A stretch of 64,000 nucleotides of DNA from CAIPAT01 sp041665605 (GTDB lineage Bacteria; Verrucomicrobiota; Lentisphaeria; Victivallales; Victivallaceae): positions 1-64,000 of the forward strand of contig JBAYIO010000007.1 in the NCBI GenBank assembly GCA_041665605.1, given 5' to 3'. Both the position numbers and the translations under genes were made by a program. The first letter of the stretch is position 1. The number at the start of each line of letters is the position of its first letter. The notes under the pieces were generated by a model. The model did not search any database, had not been told where the DNA came from, and was given only the letters and a program-made list of their open reading frames with translations. Below, one piece after another: positions 8,138-16,960 of the stretch.

Positions 8138-8491
8138 ATGATAAGAAGGTCCGGCGAATATAAATTTGACATCAAAGAAAATATGCGCGGCGGCGATGGC
8201 AGCGTCAGGATTGAACATTACTGGCAGCCCGGCGCTGAAATGAAAGCCAGCAACCGGCTGTTTGCCAAACTGATCTTGCAACCGGGCAGCAGCATAGGGT
8301 TTCATAAGCATGATGACGAGGAGGAAGTCTTCGTCATTCTGAGCGGAACCGCCGAGGCGGATGACAACGGGAATCAGGTGATATTGAACGCGGGCGACAC
8401 GATCCTGACCGGAGACGGCAACGGACATTCGATCAAGTGCATAAGCAAAGAGCCGCTGGAAGTGCTGGCGGTGATCTCCTGTTATAAATAA
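8138..8491 (+). CDS. Small single-domain cupin protein
   Basis: 117-aa cupin. Motif 1 is seen as GSSIGFHKHDDEEEVFVILSG (about 47-67), with the HxH and downstream Glu metal ligands; motif 2 is GDTILTGDGNGHSI with the last His ligand. Such one-domain cupins bind a metal and may isomerise or sense small molecules; the substrate cannot be read from the sequence. ATGGAG lies about 7 bp before the ATG. The gene is divergent from the cob operon, with the riboswitch leader in between, and is followed 45 bp later by lysA. It may share the lysA transcript, but nothing ties its function to lysine synthesis. Confidence 0.85.
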   Translation: MIRRSGEYKFDIKENMRGGDGSVRIEHYWQPGAEMKASNRLFAKLILQPGSSIGFHKHDDEEEVFVILSGTAEADDNGNQVILNAGDTILTGDGNGHSIKCISKEPLEVLAVISCYK

Positions 8492-8536
8492 TAATATGAT
8501 ACAGTTATAAAAACTTTATTCACAAGAAAGAGGAAA

Positions 8537-9754
8537 ATGAGTCTGGAAAGAAATTTACTGCTGGAACTGGCGGGGACGCACGGCACCCCGCTGTTTGTGT
8601 ATGACGGCGACATGATTGTTCAGCGCTACAACGATTTGTATAACTACATCAAGTGGCCGCAATTGAAAATTCATTACGCCATGAAGGCCAATTATAATTT
8701 TCATCTGCTGAAGATGCTGAACGAGGCTGGCGCATCGCTGGACACCGTCAGCCCGGCGGAAGTGCTGCTGGCGCTGAAAGCCGGATTCCCGAAGGAACGG
8801 ATTATTTATACGGCCAACAATATGACCGCGGCGGAAGTTGATGAAGTTGTCAAGCACGGGGTGCTGATGAATATCGGTTCGCTGTCCGAACTTGAACGGT
8901 TCGGCAGAAAATATTCAGGCAGCCGGGTCTGTCTGCGCTTCAATCCGGATGTTGTTGACGGCGAGGCCGCCGGACTGATGACTGCCGGGGATCTGGCAAA
9001 ATTCGGCATTCTGCTGAAAGATATTGAGAAGGCCAAAACAATTGTACAGAAGCATAATCTGACCGTTATCGGGCTGCACGAGCATACCGGTTCCGGCTTG
9101 CAGCATACTGAATCCGTGTTCAAGAGCATGAGAAATATCATGGCGCTGGCGACGCCGGCAAACTTTCCGGATCTGGAATTTCTGGATTTCGGCGGAGGGT
9201 TCAAAGTTCCGTACAAGCCGGATGAAGCAAGGGTCGACTATGTGGCGATGGGAGCCGAAATCACCAGGCTCTTTGCCGAATTCTGCAAGAGTTACGGCAG
9301 GGATTTGAAAATGTACTTCGAGCCTGGAAAATTCATTGTTGCCGAAGCCGGCTATCTGCTGGTTGAAGTCAATACGCTGAAGAACAACAATTCGCGGCTG
9401 ATTGCCGGCTGCAACTCCGGCTTCCCGCAATTGATCCGCCCGGTATTTTACGGTGCATACCACGAAGTATTGAATTTGAGCAATCCGGGAGGAGTACCGA
9501 AAGTTTATGACGTCTGCGGCAATATCTGCGAAACCGGCGACCGCTTTGCCGAGCAGCGCGAATTACCGGAAATCCGGGAAGGCGACATTCTGGCGATCAG
9601 GAATGCGGGCGCGTACTGTTATGCGATGGGCGGAGTTTACAATCTGCGCCCAATGCCCGCCGAGGTTCTGGTTTATAAAGGCCAGGCCATCCCGGCGCGC
9701 CGGAAGTTGAGCAATGCGGAACTGGTAAACAGCATAATTGGAGAAAGTGAATGA
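8537..9754 (+). CDS. lysA: Diaminopimelate decarboxylase
   Basis: PLP-dependent fold-III decarboxylase converting meso-diaminopimelate to lysine, the last step of lysine synthesis. 405 aa. The PLP lysine is in HYAMKAN at about residue 50. HEHTGSG near 190, the glycine-rich FLDFGGGF, and the second-subunit active-site segment CGNICETGDRF near 330 are all present. The arrangement resembles the LysA/carboxynorspermidine-decarboxylase superfamily. The overlap with dapF (ATGA, 9751-9754) makes the lysine assignment firm. A GAAAGAGG ribosome site precedes the ATG. Confidence 0.93.
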   Translation: MSLERNLLLELAGTHGTPLFVYDGDMIVQRYNDLYNYIKWPQLKIHYAMKANYNFHLLKMLNEAGASLDTVSPAEVLLALKAGFPKERIIYTANNMTAAEVDEVVKHGVLMNIGSLSELERFGRKYSGSRVCLRFNPDVVDGEAAGLMTAGDLAKFGILLKDIEKAKTIVQKHNLTVIGLHEHTGSGLQHTESVFKSMRNIMALATPANFPDLEFLDFGGGFKVPYKPDEARVDYVAMGAEITRLFAEFCKSYGRDLKMYFEPGKFIVAEAGYLLVEVNTLKNNNSRLIAGCNSGFPQLIRPVFYGAYHEVLNLSNPGGVPKVYDVCGNICETGDRFAEQRELPEIREGDILAIRNAGAYCYAMGGVYNLRPMPAEVLVYKGQAIPARRKLSNAELVNSIIGESE

Positions 9755-10602
9755 GAGTGCAATTTACAAAAATGCATGGTTTAGGCAATGATTATATCTA
9801 TTTTGACTGCATTGCCAATCCCGGCCTGATTCCGAATCCCGAAGCAGTGGCTCCCGGGCTGTCCGACCGGCATTTCGGGATCGGCGGCGACGGGATTGTC
9901 CTTATTTTGAGGCATGACAAGGCGGATTTTCAGATGCGGATGTTCAATTCCGACGGCTCCGAGGCGGAAATGTGCGGCAATGCCATCCGCTGCGTGACAA
10001 AGTATCTCTGCGATCACGGCTATGTCGGCGGCAAGAATACAATCACGGTTCAAACCGGAGCCGGAATCCTGGCAATCGCCATCCGGCGTGACGACCAGGG
10101 CAACTTCTCGTCGGCCAGAGTCAATATGGGCGAACCGCGGCTGAAGGGGTTGTTCATACCGGTAAATATTGACAAGGATACAGTTGTCGGCGAAAAGCTG
10201 CTTCTGCCGTCCGGGAAGGAATACGCCATGACCTGCGTGTCAATGGGCAACCCGCACGCGGTAATTTTCGTTGACGAAATCACGGACAGACATGTGCTGC
10301 ATGACGGTCCGGAAATTGAAGTTCATGAAATGTTTCCAAAGAAAATAAATGTTGAATTCGTCAGGATAATTTCTCCGACTGAAGTGCAGATGCGGGTATG
10401 GGAGCGCGGCGCGGGAGAAACCCTGGCTTGCGGCACCGGCGCATCCGCCGTGGCCGTGGCCTGCGTATTGAACAAGCTTACCGGACGCAAGGTGACGGTC
10501 CATCTGCGCGGCGGAGACCTTGAAATCGAATGGGCTGAAGATAATAATGTTTATATGACCGGCCCGGCGACAACCGCATTTGAAGGCACTGTTGAAATTT
10601 AA
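9751..10602 (+). CDS. dapF: Diaminopimelate epimerase
   Basis: Converts LL- to meso-diaminopimelate, the precursor for lysine and for peptidoglycan cross-links, so a diaminopimelate-type wall is implied. 283 aa, typical. The two catalytic cysteines are visible in MCGNAIRC (Cys about 75) and in the LACGTGAS segment near 227; the N-terminal MHGLGNDY is classic. It overlaps lysA by 4 bp. Its last 35 or so codons, the stop and about 24 bp of downstream DNA recur 820 bp further on (11307-11446), on the far side of a transglutaminase-like gene. The tail of this intact copy may therefore have been acquired in a recombination event. Confidence 0.96.
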   Translation: MRVQFTKMHGLGNDYIYFDCIANPGLIPNPEAVAPGLSDRHFGIGGDGIVLILRHDKADFQMRMFNSDGSEAEMCGNAIRCVTKYLCDHGYVGGKNTITVQTGAGILAIAIRRDDQGNFSSARVNMGEPRLKGLFIPVNIDKDTVVGEKLLLPSGKEYAMTCVSMGNPHAVIFVDEITDRHVLHDGPEIEVHEMFPKKINVEFVRIISPTEVQMRVWERGAGETLACGTGASAVAVACVLNKLTGRKVTVHLRGGDLEIEWAEDNNVYMTGPATTAFEGTVEI

Positions 10603-10626
10603 AGTTGATTACGCTATAATATTTGC
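10487..10626 (+). repeat. dapF 3'-end direct repeat, left copy
   Basis: Left member of a pair of direct repeats exactly 820 bp apart. 10498-10569 is identical over 72 bp to 11318-11389. The following 33 bp up to the stop codon differ at several, partly synonymous, positions, and similarity continues past the stop to ATTTGC. The copy includes a promoter-like sequence (10592-10620). Confidence 0.92.
10592..10620 (+). promoter_or_regulatory. Sigma-70-like promoter inside the dapF tail
   Basis: TTGAAA at 10592-10597 and TATAAT at 10615-10620, with a 17-bp spacer, overlap the last codons and stop of dapF. It is well placed to drive the transglutaminase-like gene starting at 10651 or 10660. The right-hand repeat copy keeps TATAAT (11435-11440) but has TCGAAA as its -35. 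Confidence 0.55.
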
Positions 10627-10650
10627 GACCGGAAAATAAAAACTAACGGA

Positions 10651-11280
10651 ATGTTACGCATGTCCGCCAATATTTCTAAAACCAGGCAACCATATCTCCA
10701 AGCAACCGACTACTGCGACTGGCAACATCCTGCGGTGCTGGCCAAAGCCCATGAACTGGCTGCCAAGGCATCAGACAGGATCGAGATTGCTCGTCACTGT
10801 TTCGAATTTGTCCGCGATGAAATCAAGCACAGTTGGGATTATCGACTCAATCCTGTGACATGTAAAGCGTCAGAAGTGCTGGCGCACGGCACCGGCTACT
10901 GTTATGCCAAAAGCCACTTGCTGGCGGCACTTTTGAGGGCAAACACTATTCCTGCCGGCCTCTGCTACCAGCGGCTTTCACTTGAAGGGCACGGCGCCCC
11001 CTATTGCCTGCACGGACTAAATGCCATTTGGATGCCGGATCACGGCTGGTACCGTATAGATGCCCGCGGCAATAAGCCGGGGATAGATGCCAGATTCTGT
11101 CCGCCGGTAGAACGGCTGGCCTTTGCCGCAAATGACAAGTTGGAGGCTGATCTGCCAGAGATATGGACAGAGCCGTTGCCAGTAGTGGTCAGGGTGTTGA
11201 CCGCATACAGCACGGTAGAAGAAGTATACCAGAACCTGCCGGATGTGGAGTTGTTCGTGCCAACAGCAGTTTATGGATGA
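10651..11280 (+). CDS. Transglutaminase-like cysteine protease-fold protein
   Basis: 209 aa with a transglutaminase-like core: catalytic Cys84 in GTGYCYAKS, His121 in YCLHGLNAIW and Asp137 in WYRIDARGN, in the correct order and spacing. There is no signal peptide, so it is probably cytoplasmic. Bacterial members of this superfamily are usually peptidases or amide hydrolases; no substrate can be assigned here. The start may be ATG 10651 or ATG 10660; neither has a strong ribosome site. The gene sits exactly between two copies of the dapF 3' end and looks like an inserted cargo gene. It is unlikely to belong functionally to lysine synthesis. Confidence 0.85.
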   Translation: MLRMSANISKTRQPYLQATDYCDWQHPAVLAKAHELAAKASDRIEIARHCFEFVRDEIKHSWDYRLNPVTCKASEVLAHGTGYCYAKSHLLAALLRANTIPAGLCYQRLSLEGHGAPYCLHGLNAIWMPDHGWYRIDARGNKPGIDARFCPPVERLAFAANDKLEADLPEIWTEPLPVVVRVLTAYSTVEEVYQNLPDVELFVPTAVYG

Positions 11281-11306
11281 AATAACTGTTGCCGCAGTGA
11301 ACTGCA

Positions 11307-11446
11307 GCAAGGAGACTGTCCATCTGCGCGGCGGAGACCTTGAAATCGAATGGGCTGAAGATAATAATGTTTATATGACCGGCCCGGCGGCAACGGCGTT
11401 TGAAGGCGTCGTCGAAATTTAAATTTGGTTATGATATAATATTTGC
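11307..11446 (+). repeat. dapF 3'-end direct repeat, right copy (dapF remnant)
   Basis: A 116-bp remnant encoding the last ~35 codons of DapF in frame to TAA at 11420-11422, without the rest of the gene, followed by a promoter-like TATAAT and similarity up to ATTTGC. The bacterial terminator follows within 35 bp. It reads as the displaced original tail of dapF (or the incoming one) after insertion of the 10627-11306 segment. Confidence 0.9.
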
Positions 11447-11477
11447 ACACAGCAAACAAAGGCGCATAAGTGACAAA

Positions 11478-11508
11478 TAAAAAAGCCGGGAAATCCCGGC
11501 TTTTTTGT
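11478..11508. terminator. Bidirectional rho-independent terminator
   Basis: AAAAGCCGGGAAATCCCGGCTTTT makes a perfect GC-rich stem with A and T tracts on both sides. It separates the plus-strand lysA-dapF unit from the convergent minus-strand gene ending at 11528 and can serve both. Confidence 0.88.
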
Positions 11509-11527
11509 TTTTGTGTAATGAAACAGA

Positions 11528-12358
11528 TTATTGAACGGCAGGCTTCTTTGTTTTCGGAGCAGCAGTTGCCGCATCTGTGGCCGCATTAACTTCGATATCC
11601 GCGACAATATTGGACGCCTTGTTACAGAAGTTTTCGGAGGCACGGGTCATGATGTTCAATACATCGGCAAAGTTGCTTTCGCCGGTCTTGGTATTGTTCA
11701 CCAGATACAGCCAGTAAACCAGGAATGACCTTTCGGCATATTCATTCTTGGTCATGAGTTTTACCGGTTTTGATCTGAGTGATTCAATGTCATTGCGAAG
11801 TTTGTCAATAGAATCGAGCATCTCGTTGTTAATTACATTCTTGAGCTCATCATCTATTTTCGCCGTAATCTGAGTAGCCAGCAACTTGCCAAGAGTCTTA
11901 TCCTGAACGATATCTTTGTTTTTCATGGCTTCGTCAACAGTGCTCTCAAAAATATTCTGCAGTTCCACCAGATGCTTATTCTCGATCTGAGTCATAACAT
12001 CGTTGACATAGAACTCGATCTGACTTTTGACAAATTCGGTGGATTTGGGAATGAGCGCATGCACACTTTCAATCGTCTTATCGGCCAGTTGCTTTGCGCC
12101 CGGCTTCATCTGCTCTTTAATCTTCCTGGTAAACATCGGAATCGCATCTTTTATTTTTGTATTCAGGGCGATCGCCAGGTTTGTCGGCGTCGCCAGTTCT
12201 TTGATCTTTATATTCAAAAAGACCGTATAACTTGCCAGAATAATGATAATTACCAGATAAAAACCCAGTGCTTTATTGAGGGAGGAGGTAAAATTCTTTT
12301 CCTCTTTGGATACTGCCTGATAAAGCTTTTCAATTCTTTCGTTTACGTTGTTACTCAT
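11528..12358 (-). CDS. Membrane-anchored helical protein of unknown function (pair member 2)
   Basis: 276 aa, not recognised. A short charged N-terminus (1-30) precedes one strong transmembrane helix at about 31-50 (LGFYLVIIIILASYTVF). A long, mostly alpha-helical, Lys/Glu/Ile-rich region (50-240) follows, then a low-complexity Ala/Thr/Lys/Pro tail. No cysteine motif, enzyme signature or signal-peptidase site is evident. The arrangement matches that of the upstream gene (one N-terminal helix, then a long helical domain, similar length), and the genes are 2 bp apart. They are probably diverged paralogues forming one membrane complex. Topology is likely a cytoplasmic N-terminus with an extracytoplasmic helical domain, which is inference. 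Confidence 0.75.
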   Translation of the reverse strand: MSNNVNERIEKLYQAVSKEEKNFTSSLNKALGFYLVIIIILASYTVFLNIKIKELATPTNLAIALNTKIKDAIPMFTRKIKEQMKPGAKQLADKTIESVHALIPKSTEFVKSQIEFYVNDVMTQIENKHLVELQNIFESTVDEAMKNKDIVQDKTLGKLLATQITAKIDDELKNVINNEMLDSIDKLRNDIESLRSKPVKLMTKNEYAERSFLVYWLYLVNNTKTGESNFADVLNIMTRASENFCNKASNIVADIEVNAATDAATAAPKTKKPAVQ

Positions 12359-12360
12359 GA

Positions 12361-13143
12361 TTACTTTCCTCCTTTGGCGTCAAATGCTTTTTCCATGCCT
12401 CTTTGCGGATTCAGATGATAAATCCAAAGTTCAAGGAAAGTTTCCAATAACCTGTTTTCAATCTCGCCGGTACCCATTTCCTTGGCTTCAGCATATTCCG
12501 GCGTGTCTTTAAAGCGCCTGAAGCTCTCGTCAAGCATAACCAGCTTTTCTTTGGTTGCATCCACCCGCTTATTAAGAATGCCGGTAAGCTCATCAATGAA
12601 ATGAGTATTTACTTCATTGAAAGCTTTTTCCAGTTCTTTGGCGGTGAGATCCGGATGCTTGCTCAGGATGCTCTTTTCAACCTTGTTCAGCGCTTCGGAA
12701 AGACGGAACAGCACTTTGTTCCGGACATCCTGCTGAAGATAAGTTTCAATATCCTTCGCGGATTTGAATACTTCATCTTTAAAGGCAGGCATACTGGCTT
12801 CCAGAGACGTTGCAAGCTCTTTTCTGAAAGTAGGAATGAACACTTCCTGGAAATCGCGGCTTAATGTGCGCAATTCCGGGCTTTGAGTAATTATGGTTGA
12901 GTTTTTGCTGATTTCTTCCATTAGCTGCTGAGAGTTGTAATTTCTCACGAAATCGGTAAGACTTGCGACGAAAATCGCCATAACTAGAATAATCACAATC
13001 ATGCCGCAGATAGTAACAAAAAACTGTTTTTTCCTGATTTGATCGATTCTGGTGATGCTTTTTTCGATGACCTCGAGTTTCTTCTCAAAATCCTGGTTCT
13101 GGATTTCTGGAAGCGATGATGTTTTTGAACTATCGTCTGCCAT
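12361..13143 (-). CDS. Membrane-anchored helical protein of unknown function (pair member 1)
   Basis: 260 aa, not recognised. A polar, coiled-coil-like N-terminus (about 15-38, with QNQDFEKKLEVIEKSITRID) precedes one transmembrane helix at about 41-62 (FFVTICGMIVIILVMAIFVA). A long helical domain rich in Glu, Lys and Leu follows to near the end (ELWIYHLNPQRGMEKAF). First gene of a two-gene minus-strand unit; the second gene has the same architecture. A GGGAAGGG-like ribosome site precedes the ATG. The shape recalls proteins that build helical bundles on the periplasmic face, but no family can be named. Confidence 0.75.
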   Translation of the reverse strand: MADDSSKTSSLPEIQNQDFEKKLEVIEKSITRIDQIRKKQFFVTICGMIVIILVMAIFVASLTDFVRNYNSQQLMEEISKNSTIITQSPELRTLSRDFQEVFIPTFRKELATSLEASMPAFKDEVFKSAKDIETYLQQDVRNKVLFRLSEALNKVEKSILSKHPDLTAKELEKAFNEVNTHFIDELTGILNKRVDATKEKLVMLDESFRRFKDTPEYAEAKEMGTGEIENRLLETFLELWIYHLNPQRGMEKAFDAKGGK

Positions 13144-13498
13144 TTTTTACCCTTCCCTGTTTTGACTGTTTAGTAACTCTCCCTTATTTCACTAAAGAAA
13201 TTCTATAGCTATTCTAGCATACTTTCCAGCTATGGCAAAACAAAATCAACAAAAATTTATCAATTTTGTGGAAAATTAGCTGAAAACATAAGGAATCCTT
13301 ACAAATTTCGTTTTTCTAGCTGATTTTATGGCGTGGCCGCATTATTACTCTATTACTATTGTCGATTTTTACTGCAAGCGCCATTTATTCTGAAGTTTAT
13401 CGTTTTCTCAATCCAGTGCCGAAAAATGGTTTGTCATTCCGGGCAGCGCGGGTATATTAAGCGGATTATTTTAAAATTCAAATTCTTGAGGTATAATA
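13144..13498. other. Divergent intergenic region, AT-rich
   Basis: 355 bp between two divergently transcribed genes. It holds the promoter candidate at 13431-13458 and an AT-rich stretch around 13200-13330. I see no open frame with a ribosome site and no RNA-gene signature. Confidence 0.5.
13431..13458 (+). promoter_or_regulatory. Sigma-70-like promoter for the PHP-domain gene
   Basis: TTGTCA (13431-13436), a 16-bp spacer, then TATATT (13453-13458), about 40 bp before the start codon at 13499. Confidence 0.45.
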
Positions 13499-14809
13499 AT
13501 GATTATGGGAAATGAAATAAACGGTTTTGAGACCGAGCTTAACAGTCTGGATTATAAAGTACGCAAAAACGCCCTGTCCGAAATTATTGATCTGCTGCAT
13601 ACCGGCAAGCTGCATTGCAGCGAACCGACCGAAGCCCACAATCTGCACTGCCACACCTTCTATTCTTATAACGGCTATGGCTTTTCGCCGTCATATATTG
13701 CGTGGCTGGGCTGCCGCAGCGGCTGGTTTGCATCCGGCATTGTTGATTTCGATGTGCTGGACGGAGTTGATGAATTTTTAAGCGCCTCCAGAAAATTAAA
13801 TACCCGAGGAGTCTGCGGAATTGAAACCAGGGCGTTCATCAAGGAACTGGCGGATCGAGAAATCAATTCTCCGGGCGAACCTGGCGTGGCCTATCACATG
13901 GGCGTGGGATTCGCTTCCGCCAATGCCTCCGGCGACGCGGCGGGGTTCCTGTCCGGCCTGCGCGACAAGGCGGCGGGACGGACCAGGCAGATTGTGGAAC
14001 TGGTTAATTCATATCTGACACCGGTTGTGCTTGATTTTGACAAAGACGCGGCGGCGCTTACTCCCAACGGCAACGTTACCGAGCGACATGTCTGCCTGGC
14101 ATACCGGGTCAAGGCCGAAGCAGTTTTCCCCGATGCTGCGGCAAGAACTGAGTTCTGGGCGGAAAAACTCGGCATTGACGGCACCGAAGCGGCCAGGATT
14201 GTTGATAATCCGGTCAAGCTGGAAGGACTTATCCGCTCCAAAACTATGAAAAAAGGCGGGGTTGGTTATGCCAGGCCGGACCCGGCGTCTTTCCCGACAC
14301 TGACGGAAATGAATGCGTTTGTCAAAGCCTGCGGCGCACTCCCGACGATTGCCTGGCTCGACGGGGCTTCCGCCGGAGAGCAGGATGTCGAAACGCTGCT
14401 TGATCTGCATATTGCCAACGGCGCGGCCATGCTCAATATCATTCCCGACCGCAACTGGAATTTTGCCGATCCGGAAGTCAAAAAGAAAAAAGTCTTTGAA
14501 CTGAACCGCATCATAGCCGCAGCAGCCAGGCGCGGCCTGCCGGTAATTGCCGGCACCGAAATGAACGCGCCGGGACTGAAACTGGTTGACAGTTTTGAGT
14601 GCGACGCGCTGGCTCCTCACCTTGAGGCATTTGTCGAAGGCGCGGCCATTGCCTTTGCGCACACGCTGTTGCAGCCGGAAGGCAAAGGCTATCTCAGCGA
14701 CTGGTCAAAGCGTTTCAAGGATGCCGCCGCCAAAAACACTTTCTATGCCGATTTCGGCCGCAAAGCCAGATGGAATAATCTTGAAGCGTTAAAGCAAGAA
14801 CTGGTTTAA
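13499..14809 (+). CDS. PHP-domain phosphoesterase-like protein
   Basis: 436 aa. The N-terminal third carries the PHP metal-binding signature HNLHCHTFYSYNGYGFSPSY (residues about 48-67), with further candidate ligands in the IVDFDVLDG and GIETRAF segments and in the C-terminal PVIAGTEMNAPG segment. The PHP fold binds two or three metals and usually hydrolyses phosphate esters (histidinol-phosphatase, polymerase, TrpH-like). Here a ~150-residue helical insertion in the middle (about 150-300) is not familiar, so the substrate is open. ATG 13499 and ATG 13505 are alternative starts. Monocistronic. Confidence 0.8.
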   Translation: MIMGNEINGFETELNSLDYKVRKNALSEIIDLLHTGKLHCSEPTEAHNLHCHTFYSYNGYGFSPSYIAWLGCRSGWFASGIVDFDVLDGVDEFLSASRKLNTRGVCGIETRAFIKELADREINSPGEPGVAYHMGVGFASANASGDAAGFLSGLRDKAAGRTRQIVELVNSYLTPVVLDFDKDAAALTPNGNVTERHVCLAYRVKAEAVFPDAAARTEFWAEKLGIDGTEAARIVDNPVKLEGLIRSKTMKKGGVGYARPDPASFPTLTEMNAFVKACGALPTIAWLDGASAGEQDVETLLDLHIANGAAMLNIIPDRNWNFADPEVKKKKVFELNRIIAAAARRGLPVIAGTEMNAPGLKLVDSFECDALAPHLEAFVEGAAIAFAHTLLQPEGKGYLSDWSKRFKDAAAKNTFYADFGRKARWNNLEALKQELV

Positions 14810-14824
14810 TCGTTACCCTGTGTG

Positions 14825-14848
14825 CGCCGGTCATCGGACCGGCGTTTA
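14825..14848 (+). terminator. GC-rich hairpin after the PHP gene
   Basis: CGCCGGTC-ATCG-GACCGGCG is a perfect 8-bp stem 15 bp after the stop codon, followed by TTTAATGTT. The T-tract is weak, so this is a possible rather than a classical terminator. Confidence 0.45.
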
Positions 14849-14939
14849 ATGTTCTGGTATGGCAAATCCGCCGACTACGGAGATACTTAACTCTGAACAG
14901 TCTCGCCGCAATGTATAAAAAGATCTCGGAGTGGTTATG

Positions 14940-14976
14940 CAAAAGGATTGTCCAAATTGTCCAAAATGGCAATAAT
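14940..14976. repeat. Isolated copy of the GTCCAAAATG repeat module
   Basis: AAAGGATTGTCCAAATTGTCCAAAATGGCAA reads as two nodes of the repeat found in blocks A and B. It lies alone in the spacer below dnaG. Confidence 0.5.
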
Positions 14977-15043
14977 ACGATGGATCGTCGAAAACCCGGC
15001 AATGTTTCTGCTCAACAGGTCTCTAGCTGATTTGCCGCATTCT

Positions 15044-16960
15044 TCACGCCTTGCGCGGCGGATGCGTTGACAGCGGCATGATTACCGCGTTAAGCTGTTT
15101 CAGCAGTTCCTGCTTTTCTTCAGGGGTGGAGGCGCTGCGAAGGCGGGACATAAGTTCAGTTCTCTGCTTCTCGCAGAAATATTTTTTTATCGTGGCGATG
15201 TTGTCTGATACGGCCTTGTTTTTATTGGCGTCCTTTCTGGACAGGTCTTTGGTCAAAGCCATGCTTTGCTTGGAGCCGATCAGGTCCATGCTGAATTCGG
15301 GGGCCGCCAGAAACATGCTCAGTCTTGCGTCTGAACTCTCGCTGTTTATTTTGGAAAGGCTGGCGTTGGCGCTGCTCCATTCGCCGTTGATTGTCAACTT
15401 TATAAGTTCGTTCAGCGCTTTGCCGATAGACGTCCGGCTGATCATTTCAGTCGACAGTTCTTCAGAAAGACGCAGGCATACGTCCTCAAAATTCAGCGCC
15501 AATGCCAGCAGGGTTTCCTCGGCATGGATAATATCCGCCGGCTGATCAATGAGCTGCTCCCCCGGCGGAGCATCGGCGGCGGGTTGCGCATTGTCCGCGG
15601 AAGGTTTGACAATGCTCCTGAACGCGGAAGATTCGTTCTGGCGGATCTTGTTGAGTTCCTGATAGATGGTGTCCGGTTTGACGTTGAGCATGGCCGCCAG
15701 TTTCTGGATATAAAGGTCGCGCGCCACCGGCTGGGATATCTTCCGGATGAACGGAATCGTTTCGGCGACTGAACGGCTTTTGCCGAACGGGGTGGTCTGA
15801 TCGAACTGGCTGAGGATTTGACGGCAGAGGAAGTCAAAGAAGTCAACCGCGTCATCGACCATGAGTTTCAGGCCTTCGCGCCCGGAATCACGGAAAATCT
15901 CGTCAGGGTCGCGTCCGGCGGGGAACTGGATGATCTTCACTTCGAAGTCCATCGGCAGGACGATTTCCAGCGCCCTGACCGCGGCTTTAATGCCGGCGGA
16001 GTCGGAATCAAAGGAAATATAAAGTTTATCAGTGTAGCGCTTCAGGATTCTGGCCTGTTCGTCGGTGAAAGCGGTTCCCTGCGGCGCGACGGCATTGCAG
16101 AACCCGGCGCGGTGCATGGCGATGACATCAAGCTGCCCTTCGCAGAGAATGACAAAGCCGAGCTTCTGGATTTCCTGTCTGGCCAGGGGCAGCGCATAGA
16201 GGATATTGCCCTTTTTGAAAACCGGTGTCTCCGGGCTGTTGACGTATTTTGCGCCCTCCGGATTCTTTTCGATAGTCCTGGCGCTGAACGCGACTACTTT
16301 GCCCTGTTCGTTCCAGATCGGGAAAATCAGGCGGTTGCGGAACCGGTCGTACAGCTTGCCGCTGCTTTCATTTGAAGTTATAATGCCGGATTCAAGCAGT
16401 TCGGCATCGGAAAAGCCCAGCGAAAGGCCGTGATTGCGGGAGGAGTCCCAACTGTCCGGAGCGGCGCCGATGCGGAAACCGGCGGCAATATCGTCCGGGA
16501 TGCCGCGGGTCAGCAAATACTGCGCGACCGGCGATTCCGGGTGTTCATGCAGTTGCGCGGCATACCAGACGGCAAATTCTTCATTGATGGCGTAAATCCG
16601 TTCGCGCTGATTGGTGCGCTCCTGCGCCTGACGGCGTTCATCCGGATTGGTGTAAGTTTTCTCGGGGATGACGACTGAGCATCTGGAGGCCAGCAGATGA
16701 ACGGCATTAGGGAAGTCAACGCCTTCGCGCTCCATGACGAAGTTAAATACGTCGCCGCCTTTGCCGCAGCCGAAGCAGTGATAATGCTGGCGCTGTTCAT
16801 TGATGTTGAATGAAGGGGTCTTTTCCTGGTGAAACGGGCACAGGGCTTTCCAGGTTCCATGCCCGGCCTTTTTCACCGGGATATAGCTTCCGATAATATC
16901 AACGATATTGCACCGGGTACGGATTTCGTCAACTATTTCATCAGAGATTGCTCTATTCAT
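15044..16960 (-). CDS. dnaG: DNA primase
   Basis: Synthesises RNA primers at the replication fork. 638 aa, typical. The N-terminal zinc-binding domain shows CPFHQEKTPSF (about 41-51) and HCFGCGKGG (about 61-69). The TOPRIM core has ILCEGQLDVIAMHRAG and later the DSD motif in ISFDSDSAG. A C-terminal region (about 450-638) fits the DnaB-interacting domain. It is monocistronic here, not part of the rpsU-dnaG-rpoD arrangement. Start at ATG 16960 gives the expected N-terminus (ISDEIVDEIRTRCNIVDIIG). Confidence 0.96.
   Translation of the reverse strand: MNRAISDEIVDEIRTRCNIVDIIGSYIPVKKAGHGTWKALCPFHQEKTPSFNINEQRQHYHCFGCGKGGDVFNFVMEREGVDFPNAVHLLASRCSVVIPEKTYTNPDERRQAQERTNQRERIYAINEEFAVWYAAQLHEHPESPVAQYLLTRGIPDDIAAGFRIGAAPDSWDSSRNHGLSLGFSDAELLESGIITSNESSGKLYDRFRNRLIFPIWNEQGKVVAFSARTIEKNPEGAKYVNSPETPVFKKGNILYALPLARQEIQKLGFVILCEGQLDVIAMHRAGFCNAVAPQGTAFTDEQARILKRYTDKLYISFDSDSAGIKAAVRALEIVLPMDFEVKIIQFPAGRDPDEIFRDSGREGLKLMVDDAVDFFDFLCRQILSQFDQTTPFGKSRSVAETIPFIRKISQPVARDLYIQKLAAMLNVKPDTIYQELNKIRQNESSAFRSIVKPSADNAQPAADAPPGEQLIDQPADIIHAEETLLALALNFEDVCLRLSEELSTEMISRTSIGKALNELIKLTINGEWSSANASLSKINSESSDARLSMFLAAPEFSMDLIGSKQSMALTKDLSRKDANKNKAVSDNIATIKKYFCEKQRTELMSRLRSASTPEEKQELLKQLNAVIMPLSTHPPRKA

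Noticed and set aside
7991..8428. 145-codon minus-strand frame
   Set aside because: Overlaps the cupin gene antisense and has no domain or ribosome site.
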